Positions 16,301 to 23,650 of a stretch of DNA of 31,221 nucleotides are shown in pieces (the first letter of the stretch is position 1; each line of letters begins with the position of its first letter). Under the pieces are notes generated by a model. That model saw only the letters and a list, made by a program, of their open reading frames with translations, was not told where the DNA came from and did no database searches. The stretch spans positions 1 through 31,221 of the forward strand of contig CAZEPJ010000053.1 of NCBI GenBank assembly GCA_964514105.1, given 5' to 3'. The position numbers and the translations under genes were made by a program. Source of the DNA: CAZEPJ01 sp964514105 (GTDB lineage Bacteria; Desulfobacterota; Desulfocorpusculales; Desulfocorpusculum).

Positions 16301-16363
16301 CTCCGGATGGTCCTCCGGGGCCTTCTCCTCCAGCAGGTTCACGTGGGCGCAATTCGTCTCCAT
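13301..16363 (-). CDS. Doubled HdrA: two fused HdrA-like flavoprotein units (1020 residues)
   Basis: Unit one (1-~465) has the FAD loop VVGAGMAGL (26-34), a CGFC motif (Cys72, Cys75) where HdrA has its CSAC pair, two inserted ferredoxin clusters (Cys132-135-138-142 and Cys179-182-185-189), and IQCVGSRDEGHSYCSSVCC. Unit two (~470-1020) starts with the HdrA N-terminal domain (VALCDCGG, GACTPR, IVNLREQGAWVH), then a second FAD loop VVGGGPAGM near 610, a second CVGSRDEAHAYCSRVCC, and two C-terminal clusters (Cys954-957-960-964 and Cys985-988-991-995). Unit two lacks the CSAC pair and the inserted ferredoxin. The start at 16363 is 4 nt after the hdrA stop, so the two are translationally coupled. 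Large fused HdrA proteins are known from sulfate reducers and syntrophs, including the BamE type. I infer a second flavin and extra electron wire in one complex. Confidence 0.92.
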   Translation of the reverse strand: METNCAHVNLLEEKAPEDHPEAHVLVVGAGMAGLTATFDLVEAGRRVVLVDQASSHGGTMTLLDRQFPTDSCGFCQILPHDPGSSDACLKSLLRHPGVEFLPSTRLERVDGRAGAFTVELVRAAVGVDPAKCTHCGRCMEACPESYPDPLHGGVTTRKAIGNRSPLCAPAQIAVDWERCTRCGACVTACPEGAVDLEARDRAEIRRVSAIVLATGFRLHDPSDHLEFGHGRFADVLTSLEFERRFGKALLEGQEEIRRPSDGQVPSRIAWIQCVGSRDEGHSYCSSVCCMIALKEARLCRDLMPEAHLEVFYMDLRACGKGYESYLEASRSRGIRLTRGRPGEVLRRDGRLWLHVEGEDGKWREDPFDMVVLSVGLEATPETRRLAALLEIPLDGDGFLEPAPGSLSRTPRDGVYMAGAAAEPKDVPEAVVQAHEAASLAASHVPPSRGDRAPAARPVTDLMEEDLRVLVALCDCGGTLKSQLDWEALRGALGREPDVVVASGSRICKEAGLSALREGLAAHGANALVVGACTPRWLHFRLREALAPAGIDPNLIQIVNLREQGAWVHGGDAAGATARAAAELRAALARCRNYRVLPPAAGVTPDRGVLVVGGGPAGMSAALALSELGHSVTLVERTAELGGNLRWLRYGLDPAFQPARLLEGLRAAVESTPQVRVFTQTTVRAVKGRPGAFLAELQGDGGTPDPLRVGAVILATGGEMHRPRTFRYGQDGRIITQRELEEQIAGGGLDPRALREVAMIQCVGSRDEAHAYCSRVCCAAALKNALKLTEANPDLRVLVFYRDLRAFGTLERHYRRAREAGVLFVSFDPADPPVLDIQNGDLTLTALDPVVGVRVRFRPDRIVLSSGVEPTLPSGILQGLGLSPDSDGFLPEVNAKFRPLDLRDGVYAGGLALGPAFLGEAMAQGRGAAMRAAAFLAGLEQVPMPQGARVLAGRCSACGLCVEACPFEARALSEEDGHAVVHADLCQACGTCAAVCPNDASQLVGSSDRQILAAIDALLEG

Positions 16364-16367
16364 GGCC

Positions 16368-18329
16368 TCAAGCCCCCATCAGCGCGTCGATCTCGGCGAG
16401 GATCTGCTCGGAGGTGAAGTGTTTGAGCCGGGCCGCGCCGCTGGGACAGGCCGCAGCGCAGGATCCGCAGCCCAAACAGAGGGCGTCGTTGACCCTTGAG
16501 ATGCCCGCCCGCTCCTGGTACGAGATGGCCCCGGACGGACAGAGCCCCAAGCAGGTCTGGCAGCCCACACACATCTCGGAGTCGATCTCCGAGATCATGG
16601 ACTCGACCTCCACCTTGCCGCGGCTAGCCAGGGAGAGGGCCTTGGCGGCGGCAGCGGACGCATGGGCCACCGTGTCGGGTATGTCCCTGGGGCCCTGGCA
16701 GGTGCCCGCCAGGAAGATCCCGGCGGCCGCGGTGTTGACCGGGGCTAGCTTGGGGTGCTGCTCCAGGAAGAACCCGTCCCGGCTCCTCCCCAGGAGAAAG
16801 GTGCGGGAGACCTTCTCCACGTCGGCCCGGGGCTCCATGGCCGAGGCCAGGATCACCATGTCCACCGGGACCCGCAGGACCTCTCCCGACAGGGTGTCCT
16901 CCCCGATGACCACCAGGCGCCCCTGCTCCTCCGAGGTCACGGCCTGGTCTGTGACGAGGCCCGCCTTGCCCCGGATGAATACGGCCCCCTCGTTCTGGAC
17001 CCGGTCGTAGAACTCCTCGTACCCCTTGCCGAAGCATCGCATGTCGATGTAATAGAGGAAGACGTTGGCCTTGAGCTTCTCGCGGATGAGGTGGGCGAAC
17101 TTCAGGGCGTACATGCAGCAGACCCGGGAGCAGTACTCGTGGTAGTTCTTGTCCCGGCTCCCCACGCAGTGGATGATGGCCACATCCCGGGGCTCCGTGC
17201 CGTCCTTGAGCTGGATGTGGCCCCCCGTGGGCCCCGCAGCCGAGACGAGGCGCTCGAACTCCAGGCCTGTGATGACGTTGGCATACCGGCCGTACCCGTA
17301 GTTGGTCATGGGCGAGGGGTCCATCTGGTCGTAGCCGGTGGCCACGATGATGGAGCCCACCTCCACATCCTCCACCCGATCCTGCTGCTCGAAGTCGATG
17401 GCCTTCATCTCGCAGAACTTCTCGCAGGCACGGCACTTGCCCTTCTGGAAGTAGATGCAGTTCTCCCGGTCGATGACCGGCTTGTTGGGGACGGCCTGGG
17501 GAAAGAGGGTATAGATGGCCTTTCTCTGTCCCAATCCCTGGTTGTATTCCGAGGGGACCTTCTTGGGGCACTTCTCCTGGCACACGCCGCAGCCCGTGCA
17601 GCGCTCGCGGTTCACGTACGACGCCTTGTGCAGGATTCTGGCCTTGAAGTTCCCCACGTATCCCGAGATCTCCAGGACCTCGCTGTATGCGTGCAGCCGG
17701 ATGTTGGGATGGGACCCCGCCGCGACCATCTTGGGCGTGAGGATGCAGGCCGAGCAGTCCAGGGTGGGGAATGTCTTGTCCAACTGGGCCATGTGGCCCC
17801 CCACGGACTGGAGACGCTCCACGAGATGTGCCGTGCGGCCCGCGTCCGCGATGTCCAGGGCGGCCTGGATCCCGGCGATGCCTCCCCCCACGATGAGGGC
17901 GTCGGGGTTCACCGGCACCTCCTGGGACGGCAGGGGCTGATGGAAGGCCACCCGGGCCACGGCGGCTCGGATCAGATCCCCGGCCTTGGCCGTGGCCGCC
18001 GCGGGCTCCTCGGTGATCCAGGAGCAATGCTCCCGGATATTGGCGATCTGGAGGAAATAGGGATTGATGCCCGCGGACTGGCAGGTCTTGCGGAAGGTGT
18101 TCTCGTGCATGCGGGGCGAGCAGGCGGCCACCACGACCCGGTTCAGCCCCATCTCCTCGATGTCCTTTCGGATCTGGGCCTGGCCGGGCTCGGAGCACAT
18201 GAAGCGGTAGTCCCGGGCCACGGCCACGCCAGGCAGCGACTTGGCCCACCTGGCCAGATCCTCCACCGCCACCTTTCCCGCGATGTTGGTCCCACAATGG
18301 CAGACGTAGACCCCGATCTTCACAGTCAT
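16368..18329 (-). CDS. hdrA: Heterodisulfide reductase subunit A (HdrA), electron-bifurcating flavoprotein
   Basis: A full-length HdrA of 653 residues. The N-terminal domain carries Cys10/Cys12 (VCHCGTN) and AACSPRMHE. The FAD loop is GGGIAG (148-153). The HdrA-specific DCSACILTPKM holds Cys192 and Cys195. The inserted ferredoxin has Cys244-247-250-254 and Cys291, 299, 302 and 306. HCVGSRDKNYHEYCSRVCCMYALK is the signature before the C-terminal clusters Cys587-590-593-597 and Cys618-621-624-628. In methanogens the FAD splits electron pairs between ferredoxin and HdrBC. The start at 18329 follows GGGAGGAGA. It is first in the operon, about 100 nt after the promoter start site. All cluster residues look intact; no selenocysteine codon is present. 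Confidence 0.96.
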   Translation of the reverse strand: MTVKIGVYVCHCGTNIAGKVAVEDLARWAKSLPGVAVARDYRFMCSEPGQAQIRKDIEEMGLNRVVVAACSPRMHENTFRKTCQSAGINPYFLQIANIREHCSWITEEPAAATAKAGDLIRAAVARVAFHQPLPSQEVPVNPDALIVGGGIAGIQAALDIADAGRTAHLVERLQSVGGHMAQLDKTFPTLDCSACILTPKMVAAGSHPNIRLHAYSEVLEISGYVGNFKARILHKASYVNRERCTGCGVCQEKCPKKVPSEYNQGLGQRKAIYTLFPQAVPNKPVIDRENCIYFQKGKCRACEKFCEMKAIDFEQQDRVEDVEVGSIIVATGYDQMDPSPMTNYGYGRYANVITGLEFERLVSAAGPTGGHIQLKDGTEPRDVAIIHCVGSRDKNYHEYCSRVCCMYALKFAHLIREKLKANVFLYYIDMRCFGKGYEEFYDRVQNEGAVFIRGKAGLVTDQAVTSEEQGRLVVIGEDTLSGEVLRVPVDMVILASAMEPRADVEKVSRTFLLGRSRDGFFLEQHPKLAPVNTAAAGIFLAGTCQGPRDIPDTVAHASAAAAKALSLASRGKVEVESMISEIDSEMCVGCQTCLGLCPSGAISYQERAGISRVNDALCLGCGSCAAACPSGAARLKHFTSEQILAEIDALMGA

Positions 18330-18418
18330 TCCCGTCTCCTCCCGTCGGGCTGCCCGGCCCTCCCGTCCCGGCCCGGGGCGGTGGCCATGCCCCGCGGTCT
18401 TTCCCCGGCCGCCATCCC

Positions 18419-18437
18419 AAATAGTGCAACACCTATT
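18419..18437. promoter_or_regulatory. Near-palindrome over the hdr transcription start (candidate operator)
   Basis: AATAGTG at 18420-18426 mirrors CACCTATT at 18430-18437 with one base missing. It overlaps the -10 and the expected start site, a position where a repressor would block the hdr operon. Its identity is unknown. Confidence 0.4.
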
Positions 18438-18463
18438 CTATAAAACGAGACATTTGATTTCAA
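18435..18463 (-). promoter_or_regulatory. Sigma-70 promoter of the hdr operon
   Basis: On the minus strand TTGAAA (18463-18458), a 17-nt spacer, then TAGAAT (18440-18435). Both boxes are 5 of 6. The start site should be near 18428, giving a leader of about 100 nt to hdrA. Confidence 0.8.
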
Positions 18464-18548
18464 CCTCCAAGGACTCGCCCGAGGATCCCCTCCGTCATCC
18501 TCCCGCGCCCTGGGCCGATCTTGTCCCTCCGGTGCCTTTCATCCCGGC

Positions 18549-18577
18549 TTGACAGTCGAGCCGGGGCCATGGTACGG
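18549..18577 (+). promoter_or_regulatory. Candidate promoter for the radical SAM gene
   Basis: A perfect TTGACA at 18549-18554. The -10 is poor: TACGGA at 18 nt, preceded by TGG (extended -10 type). It lies about 150 nt upstream of the proposed start codon. Confidence 0.4.
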
Positions 18578-18721
18578 AGGGAAGCGGCCCTCGGGGCCCC
18601 TCAACGGACAGGGGATCCGCGGCCGAAAGGCCGATCCGGCAGAGGCGCCGGGAGGTCATCCGGGGGCGGTGGGCGTTCCGACCCGCAATCCGCAGGGGCC
18701 GGCCGTTGCCCGGGATGACGC

Positions 18722-20641
18722 ATGGCCAGGCGACTTCGCGTCCTGTATCTCCAGCTCCCCGTCCCGGACTTCGCATACGACTATTGGGGTGCGGACCACC
18801 CCTTGGCCGGGGGGTACCTGGCCGCCTATGCCCTGGCCCGGGGCGTGGCCCACGAACCCCTGTTCCTTCCCCCGTCCCTGACTTCCTTCGCCTCGGATGC
18901 GGCCCTGGTGCGGTCCGTCCTGGATCTGGGCCCCGACGTGGTGGCCGCCACGTTGCATCTGTGGAACGCCGAGCGCTGCGCGCGCATCCTCGGACAGGTC
19001 AAGGCCGTCCGGCCCGGCCTCCGAGCCCTGGCTGGCGGCCCCGAGGCCGCAGGGGAGTTCAGCGAGCGATTTGCAGGGCACCCCTTCGACTGGGTCCACG
19101 ACGGGGAGGGAGAAGGGGCGTTCGCCGGGGTCCTGGAACGCCTGTCCGCCGACCCGTCGAACCCGACCCTGGCCGGTGCGGCGGCCGGCGCCCCCCGGGA
19201 GGTTCCCCTGGAGGCACTCCCCTCGCCGTACCTCACGGGCCTGCTTCCCCTGGCGCCGGACGGCTCCGCCTGGGTGGAGACCATGCGGGGGTGCCCGTTC
19301 GGCTGCGAGTACTGCCGCTACGGCAAGTCCTTCTCGGGCATGAGATGGTTCCCCGAGTCGTGGCTGGAGCAGCACTTGGCCTGGGCCCGGGGCCGAGAGG
19401 CCCGGGAGGTTTATTTCCTGGACCCCTCCTTCCAGATTGCCCCCGCCCTGGCCCGTCGTCTGGAGCGCCTGGCCGTCTGGAACCCCGGCGGGATGGCCCT
19501 GCACACCGAGGCCCGGGTGGACGGCATGACGGCCGGACTGGCTCGGGCCTTCGCCAGGGCGGGGTTCACCTCCATGGAGACGGGACTCCAGAGCATCCAC
19601 ACCCACGTCCTGAGAGGGATCGGCCGCACCGCAGACATCAAAGCCTTCGCCCGGGGCGCCGCGCGCCTCGTCCGCGAGGGTTTGAGGCTCCAGATCGACG
19701 TCATGCTGGGTTTGCCCCATGACACGCCCGAGGGCTTTCTGCAGACCCTGGATTTCCTGGTCGAACATGGCCTGTCGCAATGGGTGTCCATCTATCCCCT
19801 GCTGGCCCTTCCCGGCACCCCCCTGCGGGACAAGGCAGCGGGGATGGGGCTCCGATTCCGCCCCCGCCCGCCGTATCAGGTCGAGCAGACGCCCCATTTC
19901 TCCCTCGAGGGCCTGCGCCAGGCCATGGCGGGGGCCGAGGGGCGCCTGGGCCTGGGGGTGTTCCCCCTCCATCTGCCGGACCTGACCCCCAAGGACTCGG
20001 CCGGGGGGCTGGTGGGGCTGGTGGATGTGGAGCTGGCGGCGGGGGGGCGCGTGGGGCTCGGGCAGGACGTCTCCGGGAGACTGGCCCAGTGCCCGGTCTT
20101 TCTCTTTCACGCCGGGGAGGGAGAGCTGCCGTGGGAGGCCATGCGCGCCTGGGGGGCGTGGCAGCGCCGCCATCTCCCCACCCTCATGCCCTTTTGGGGC
20201 ATCCGGACCGAGCGCCCCTTCTCCCTGGCCGAACTGGCGGAGACCATCCGCGCCCTCCATGAACCCCAGGCGTACCAGTCCGGGGTCTGGTCCCTGGCCC
20301 CGGACCCATACCTGAGGCTCTCCTGCAGGCCCTTTGTCCTGTCGTCCTGCCCCGGCGATCCCGGGTTCTGGCTGCGGGTGAACGATCTGGTCCCCGTGAT
20401 CCGGCACACAGACCGGCTCCCCGTGGGGGGGCGAGACGACCCGCTGGGCAGGCTCCCGGTGCTGTGGGAGACCCGCGGAGCGCTGGGAAGGCGCATCCTG
20501 GCCTCGGTTCAGCCGGCATTCCACGGCCGCGAGGAGGAGCTGCTTTTCTCCCGCCGGGAAAACGCCCGGGCGTGGGCGGAGCTCACGGGCCTCCCGTCCC
20601 CTCCGCCGGGGCAGCCCCAGGCACGGGTCCGCGCCCCGTGA
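18722..20641 (+). CDS. B12-binding-type radical SAM protein
   Basis: A 639-residue protein. The N-terminal ~160 residues form a Rossmann-like domain of the cobalamin-binding radical SAM type (RLRVLYLQLPVPDF, HPLAGGYLAAYAL, DVVAATLHLWNAERC, ALAGGPEA), without an obvious DxHxxG histidine, so B12 may not be bound base-off. The radical SAM motif is Cys191-x3-Cys195-x2-Cys198 (CPFGCEYC). The barrel continues through GLQSIHTHVLRGIGR and DVMLGLPHDTPEGF. The last ~250 residues are not recognised. The upstream ribosome site is weak, so the start is uncertain. The substrate is unknown; related proteins act as methylases, cyclases or thiotransferases. It is divergent from hdrA and convergent with EF-G, 35 bp apart. 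Confidence 0.85.
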   Translation: MARRLRVLYLQLPVPDFAYDYWGADHPLAGGYLAAYALARGVAHEPLFLPPSLTSFASDAALVRSVLDLGPDVVAATLHLWNAERCARILGQVKAVRPGLRALAGGPEAAGEFSERFAGHPFDWVHDGEGEGAFAGVLERLSADPSNPTLAGAAAGAPREVPLEALPSPYLTGLLPLAPDGSAWVETMRGCPFGCEYCRYGKSFSGMRWFPESWLEQHLAWARGREAREVYFLDPSFQIAPALARRLERLAVWNPGGMALHTEARVDGMTAGLARAFARAGFTSMETGLQSIHTHVLRGIGRTADIKAFARGAARLVREGLRLQIDVMLGLPHDTPEGFLQTLDFLVEHGLSQWVSIYPLLALPGTPLRDKAAGMGLRFRPRPPYQVEQTPHFSLEGLRQAMAGAEGRLGLGVFPLHLPDLTPKDSAGGLVGLVDVELAAGGRVGLGQDVSGRLAQCPVFLFHAGEGELPWEAMRAWGAWQRRHLPTLMPFWGIRTERPFSLAELAETIRALHEPQAYQSGVWSLAPDPYLRLSCRPFVLSSCPGDPGFWLRVNDLVPVIRHTDRLPVGGRDDPLGRLPVLWETRGALGRRILASVQPAFHGREEELLFSRRENARAWAELTGLPSPPPGQPQARVRAP

Positions 20642-20676
20642 GGCGGCGGCCCAGCCCCCCGGCCAAGCGTCCGGCT

Positions 20677-22713
20677 TCAGCCCGAGCGCTCGGCCCGGTC
20701 GTAGCGGGAGAACTGCATGCTGAAGGTCCCGCGGCCCTGGGTCAGGGATCGCAGGGCCGTGGAGTACCCGAAGGTCTGGCGCAGCGGGATGAGGGCCGTG
20801 ATGGCCTGGATCACGCCTCTGTGCTCCATGCCCTCCACCTTGCCCCCCCGGGCGTGCAGGTCCCCCAGGACCTCCCCCAGGAACTCGGAGGGGACGAGGA
20901 CGTCCACCCGCATGATGGGCTCCAGCAGGATGGGTTCCGCCGCCTCGCATGCCGCCCGGAACGCCATGGAGGCCGCCACCTTGAAGGCCAGCTCGGTGCC
21001 TGCCTGCTCCTGGTACGAGCCCCCCACCAGCCGGGCGTGGACGTCCACCACGGGGTAGCCCCGGCTGATCCCACCGTGCCAGGCCTCCTGGATCCCCAGC
21101 CGCATGGCCTCCTGGAGGAACGGGGGGATCTGCCCCTCGGGGAGCTGGAGGGTGATGCGGTTGCCCTCTCCCCGCGGCAGGGGCTGCACGCGGACCACCG
21201 CGTGACCCCGCTGGAGGCTTCCCTGGATCTCCCGATCGAAGCGGGCCTCCCGCTCGGCCGTCCCCACGATGGTCTCCCGATACACGACCTGGGGTTTGCC
21301 CACGTTCACGTCCACGTTGTATTCGACGCGCATGCGCTCGACCAGAATCTCCAGATGGAGCTCCCCCATGCCGGAGATGACGGTCTGCCCCGTCTCCTCG
21401 TCCTCCTTGATGTGGAAGGTGGGGTCCTCGTCCGCCAGTTTGGTCAGGGCGAATCCCAGCCTCTCCTGATCCCCACGGGTCCGTGCCTCCACGGCCACGG
21501 AGATCACGGGATCGTAGAACTCCATGGATTCCAGGAGCAGGGGATGGGCCTCGTCGCATAGCGTGTCGCCCGTGCCCGTCTCTTTGAGCCCCACGGCGGC
21601 CACGATGCTCCCCGCCGGCGCCGATTCGATGCGGTCCCGCTTGTTGGCGTGCATCTGCAGGAGCCGGGCGACCTTCTCCTTCTTCCCCCGCGTGGCGTTG
21701 AAGATCTCCTGTCCGGCCCGGATGGTCCCCGAATAGACCCTGGCATAGACCAGCTTGCGGCCCTGATCCATGGCCACCTTGAACGCCAGGGCGGCCAGGG
21801 GGCCCTTGTCGTCCGGCGGCCGCTCCTCCCAGTCCGAAGTGCCCGGGACCACGCCCCGCACCGGCGGGACGTCCAGGGGGGAGGGAAGGTAGTCCACGAT
21901 GGCGTCCAGGAGGGGTTGAATCCCCTTGTTCCTCAGGGCTGCCCCGCAGAGCACGGGGACCAGTTCGAAGCCGATGACGGCCCTGCGGATCTCCCCGACC
22001 AGGACATCCTCCTCCACTGGCTGACCTCCCAAGTAGAGCTCGGCGATGCGGTCGTTGCGGTCCGCCAGGGCCTCGATGAGGGCCTCCCTCCCCCTCTCGG
22101 CCTCGGCGCGCATCTCCCCGGGGATGTCCACCCACTGGAAGGACGCCCCCAGGGACTCTTCCTGCCAGCGCACCGCGCGCATCCTCACCAGGTCGACGAC
22201 TCCCACGAAGCCCCCCTCGTGCCCCCACGGGAGCTGGATCAGCAGGGGTCGGCAGCCCAACTTGTCCCGCATCATGCGGACCGTGCCCGAAAAGTCCGCG
22301 CCCACCCGGTCCATCTTGTTCACGAAGACCACCCGCGGTATGTGGTACTTGTCCGACTGATGCCACACCGTCTCCGATTGGGGCTCGACCCCCTCCACCG
22401 CGGAGAAGACCACCACGGCGCCGTCCAGGACCCGAAGGCTTCGCTCCACCTCGATGGTGAAGTCCACGTGCCCGGGGGTGTCCACGATGTGGATCTCCCG
22501 GTCCTTCCACGTGCAGGTCGTCACCGCAGCGGTGATGGTGATGCCCCGCTCCTGCTCCTGGGGCATCCAGTCCATGACGGCCGTGCCCTCGTCCACCTCG
22601 CCCATCTTGTACGACTTCCCCGTATAGTACAGGATGCGCTCGGTGACCGTGGTCTTGCCGGCGTCAATATGGGCGATGATGCCGATGTTGCGCACGCGCT
22701 GAAGCTTGGCCAT
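20677..22713 (-). CDS. fusA: Elongation factor G, second-copy type
   Basis: A full-length translation GTPase of 678 residues. GTP-binding motifs: AHIDAGKTT (14-22), DTPGH (78-82), NKMD (132-135), and CGAALRNKG as the G5 loop. Domains II-V follow, with YRETI, the domain IV loop HGGISRGYPVVDVHARLVGGS and the domain V strand EPIMRVDVLVP. EF-G moves tRNAs and mRNA through the ribosome. The switch region (MDWMPQEQERGITI) and the lack of rpsL, rpsG or tufA nearby suggest an additional EF-G paralogue rather than the str-operon copy. The start is fixed by the canonical N-terminus, yet there is no clear ribosome site; the best is TGGG. It lies 69 nt after the GerMN gene and is probably cotranscribed. 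Confidence 0.95.
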   Translation of the reverse strand: MAKLQRVRNIGIIAHIDAGKTTVTERILYYTGKSYKMGEVDEGTAVMDWMPQEQERGITITAAVTTCTWKDREIHIVDTPGHVDFTIEVERSLRVLDGAVVVFSAVEGVEPQSETVWHQSDKYHIPRVVFVNKMDRVGADFSGTVRMMRDKLGCRPLLIQLPWGHEGGFVGVVDLVRMRAVRWQEESLGASFQWVDIPGEMRAEAERGREALIEALADRNDRIAELYLGGQPVEEDVLVGEIRRAVIGFELVPVLCGAALRNKGIQPLLDAIVDYLPSPLDVPPVRGVVPGTSDWEERPPDDKGPLAALAFKVAMDQGRKLVYARVYSGTIRAGQEIFNATRGKKEKVARLLQMHANKRDRIESAPAGSIVAAVGLKETGTGDTLCDEAHPLLLESMEFYDPVISVAVEARTRGDQERLGFALTKLADEDPTFHIKEDEETGQTVISGMGELHLEILVERMRVEYNVDVNVGKPQVVYRETIVGTAEREARFDREIQGSLQRGHAVVRVQPLPRGEGNRITLQLPEGQIPPFLQEAMRLGIQEAWHGGISRGYPVVDVHARLVGGSYQEQAGTELAFKVAASMAFRAACEAAEPILLEPIMRVDVLVPSEFLGEVLGDLHARGGKVEGMEHRGVIQAITALIPLRQTFGYSTALRSLTQGRGTFSMQFSRYDRAERSG

Positions 22714-22782
22714 GACCAGAAACCCAGGGCACGGCCAGCGCCCGCCGCGGCGCCTGGCCGAACCGTGGCATTCGGGACGGCG

Positions 22783-23484
22783 CTAGGCCGGCCCGCGGTT
22801 GATAACAGAGCGGGGGTCATCTCCGGACGACCGCTGGTTGCGAATGAACCGGGGGTCCGTCTGGACGGGCCCCCCGATGGCAATGTGGCCGGCCAGGGTC
22901 TCCCGAGCCTTTCCCTCCACGAGGATCTGCACCGCGCGAACCCCCGGGACGTTGGCCCGCACGCTCTCAACGATGGAGTAGACGGTCATCAGCTCCATGG
23001 AGGTGCCACCCGGGTGGTTCCGGACGAGTTCCTCGCTGAAATCCAGGGTGCAGCTCCCTCCCTGGCACACGGGATCCCTGCGCAGGACGGTCCCCTTGGG
23101 CATGGTTGGCTGCAGGCCCGAGCGAGGCCCGAGGATGACCTCCCGGATCACGGCCCCGGCCATCGCGGATGCGCCCGTCGCCTTGGAGACGCGCCGCACC
23201 TCGGCCACGAGATACTCGGCCTGATCGTCGGAGAAGAAGAGGGTCACCGCCATCTGTTCTGTCGGCTTGGGGAGGGCCTCCCGCGGGGGCTGGGGCTTGC
23301 CCTTGCCCGTCCTGCCACCCCAGAGGCCGTACCCGATCCAGGCGGCGGCCAGCAGCACGGCCACCCCAATGGACAGCAATCCGAGGGTCCTCCATCTGCT
23401 GCGGCTTCGGGGGGCCTCCCTCCTGGGCCTCGAAGACGGCTTTTTCCGGCTTCGCACGGAACGGGCTCGGGGCCTGGACCTCAT
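22783..23484 (-). CDS. Membrane-anchored GerMN-domain protein
   Basis: A 233-residue protein. A very basic N-terminus (first ~32 residues rich in Arg, Lys and Ser) precedes one hydrophobic segment (TLGLLSIGVAVLLAAAWIGYGL), giving a cytoplasm-in membrane anchor. The outer part is a GerMN domain: VTLFFSDDQAEYLVAEVRRV, VIREVILGPRSG, GGSCTLDFSEEL, and TVYSIVESVRANVPGVRAVQILVEG. GerMN was named from spore germination protein GerM but is widespread in non-sporulating bacteria, where it is thought to act in the cell wall zone. The start at 23484 has GGGAGGAAG upstream. It is first in a likely two-gene transcript with EF-G. Confidence 0.88.
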   Translation of the reverse strand: MRSRPRARSVRSRKKPSSRPRREAPRSRSRWRTLGLLSIGVAVLLAAAWIGYGLWGGRTGKGKPQPPREALPKPTEQMAVTLFFSDDQAEYLVAEVRRVSKATGASAMAGAVIREVILGPRSGLQPTMPKGTVLRRDPVCQGGSCTLDFSEELVRNHPGGTSMELMTVYSIVESVRANVPGVRAVQILVEGKARETLAGHIAIGGPVQTDPRFIRNQRSSGDDPRSVINRGPA

Positions 23485-23526
23485 GCTTCCTCCCGCGCGG
23501 GCATGGCGCGCCCGCAGTGCCGCGTC

Positions 23527-23555
23527 AATGTAGGCCACTTTGCGGGGCGTGTCAA
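23527..23555 (-). promoter_or_regulatory. Consensus promoter of the gerMN-fusA transcript
   Basis: On the minus strand TTGACA (23555-23550), exactly 17 nt, then TACATT (23532-23527). One of the strongest sigma-70 matches in the window. The leader to the GerMN start is about 36 nt. Confidence 0.85.
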
Positions 23556-23599
23556 GCCGCAAGATCCTTGAGTTTCATGGACTTTTGGCTGGAGGGGCG

Positions 23600-23618
23600 G
23601 AGTCGACTCTGCTATAAT
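23600..23618 (+). promoter_or_regulatory. Extended -10 promoter with adjoining perfect palindrome
   Basis: TGCTATAAT (23610-23618) is a perfect extended -10, with no good -35. GAGTCGACTC at 23600-23609 is a 10-bp perfect palindrome directly upstream, in the spacer, where an activator or repressor could act. It serves the small membrane protein gene. Confidence 0.65.
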
Positions 23619-23650
23619 CCTCCCGACCTACCAACCCCGCAGGAGGTGGG

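Larger units (their letters stand above)
18330..18721. other. Divergent intergenic region between hdrA and the radical SAM gene
   Basis: It holds the hdr promoter (18435-18463) with its overlapping near-palindrome and a candidate plus-strand promoter (18549-18577). The AT-rich core around 18419-18462 stands out in an otherwise GC-rich stretch. No coding region is supported. Confidence 0.6.

Noticed and set aside
12775..18329. Selenocysteine (in-frame TGA) in HdrA or MvhD
   Set aside because: These families sometimes carry it, but every expected cysteine position here is an ordinary Cys codon and no frame is interrupted by TGA.
10967..18329. Identification as a class II benzoyl-CoA reductase (Bam) complex
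   Set aside because: HdrA-doubled and MvhD-like parts resemble BamE and BamF, but the catalytic BamB and BamC are not in the window, and HdrB/HdrC and the FrhB-like subunit fit a more general Hdr complex.
18656..22510. 1284-codon minus-strand open frame over the radical SAM and EF-G genes
   Set aside because: Shadow of a plus-strand gene and of EF-G in another frame; low-complexity Gly/Arg/Pro composition.
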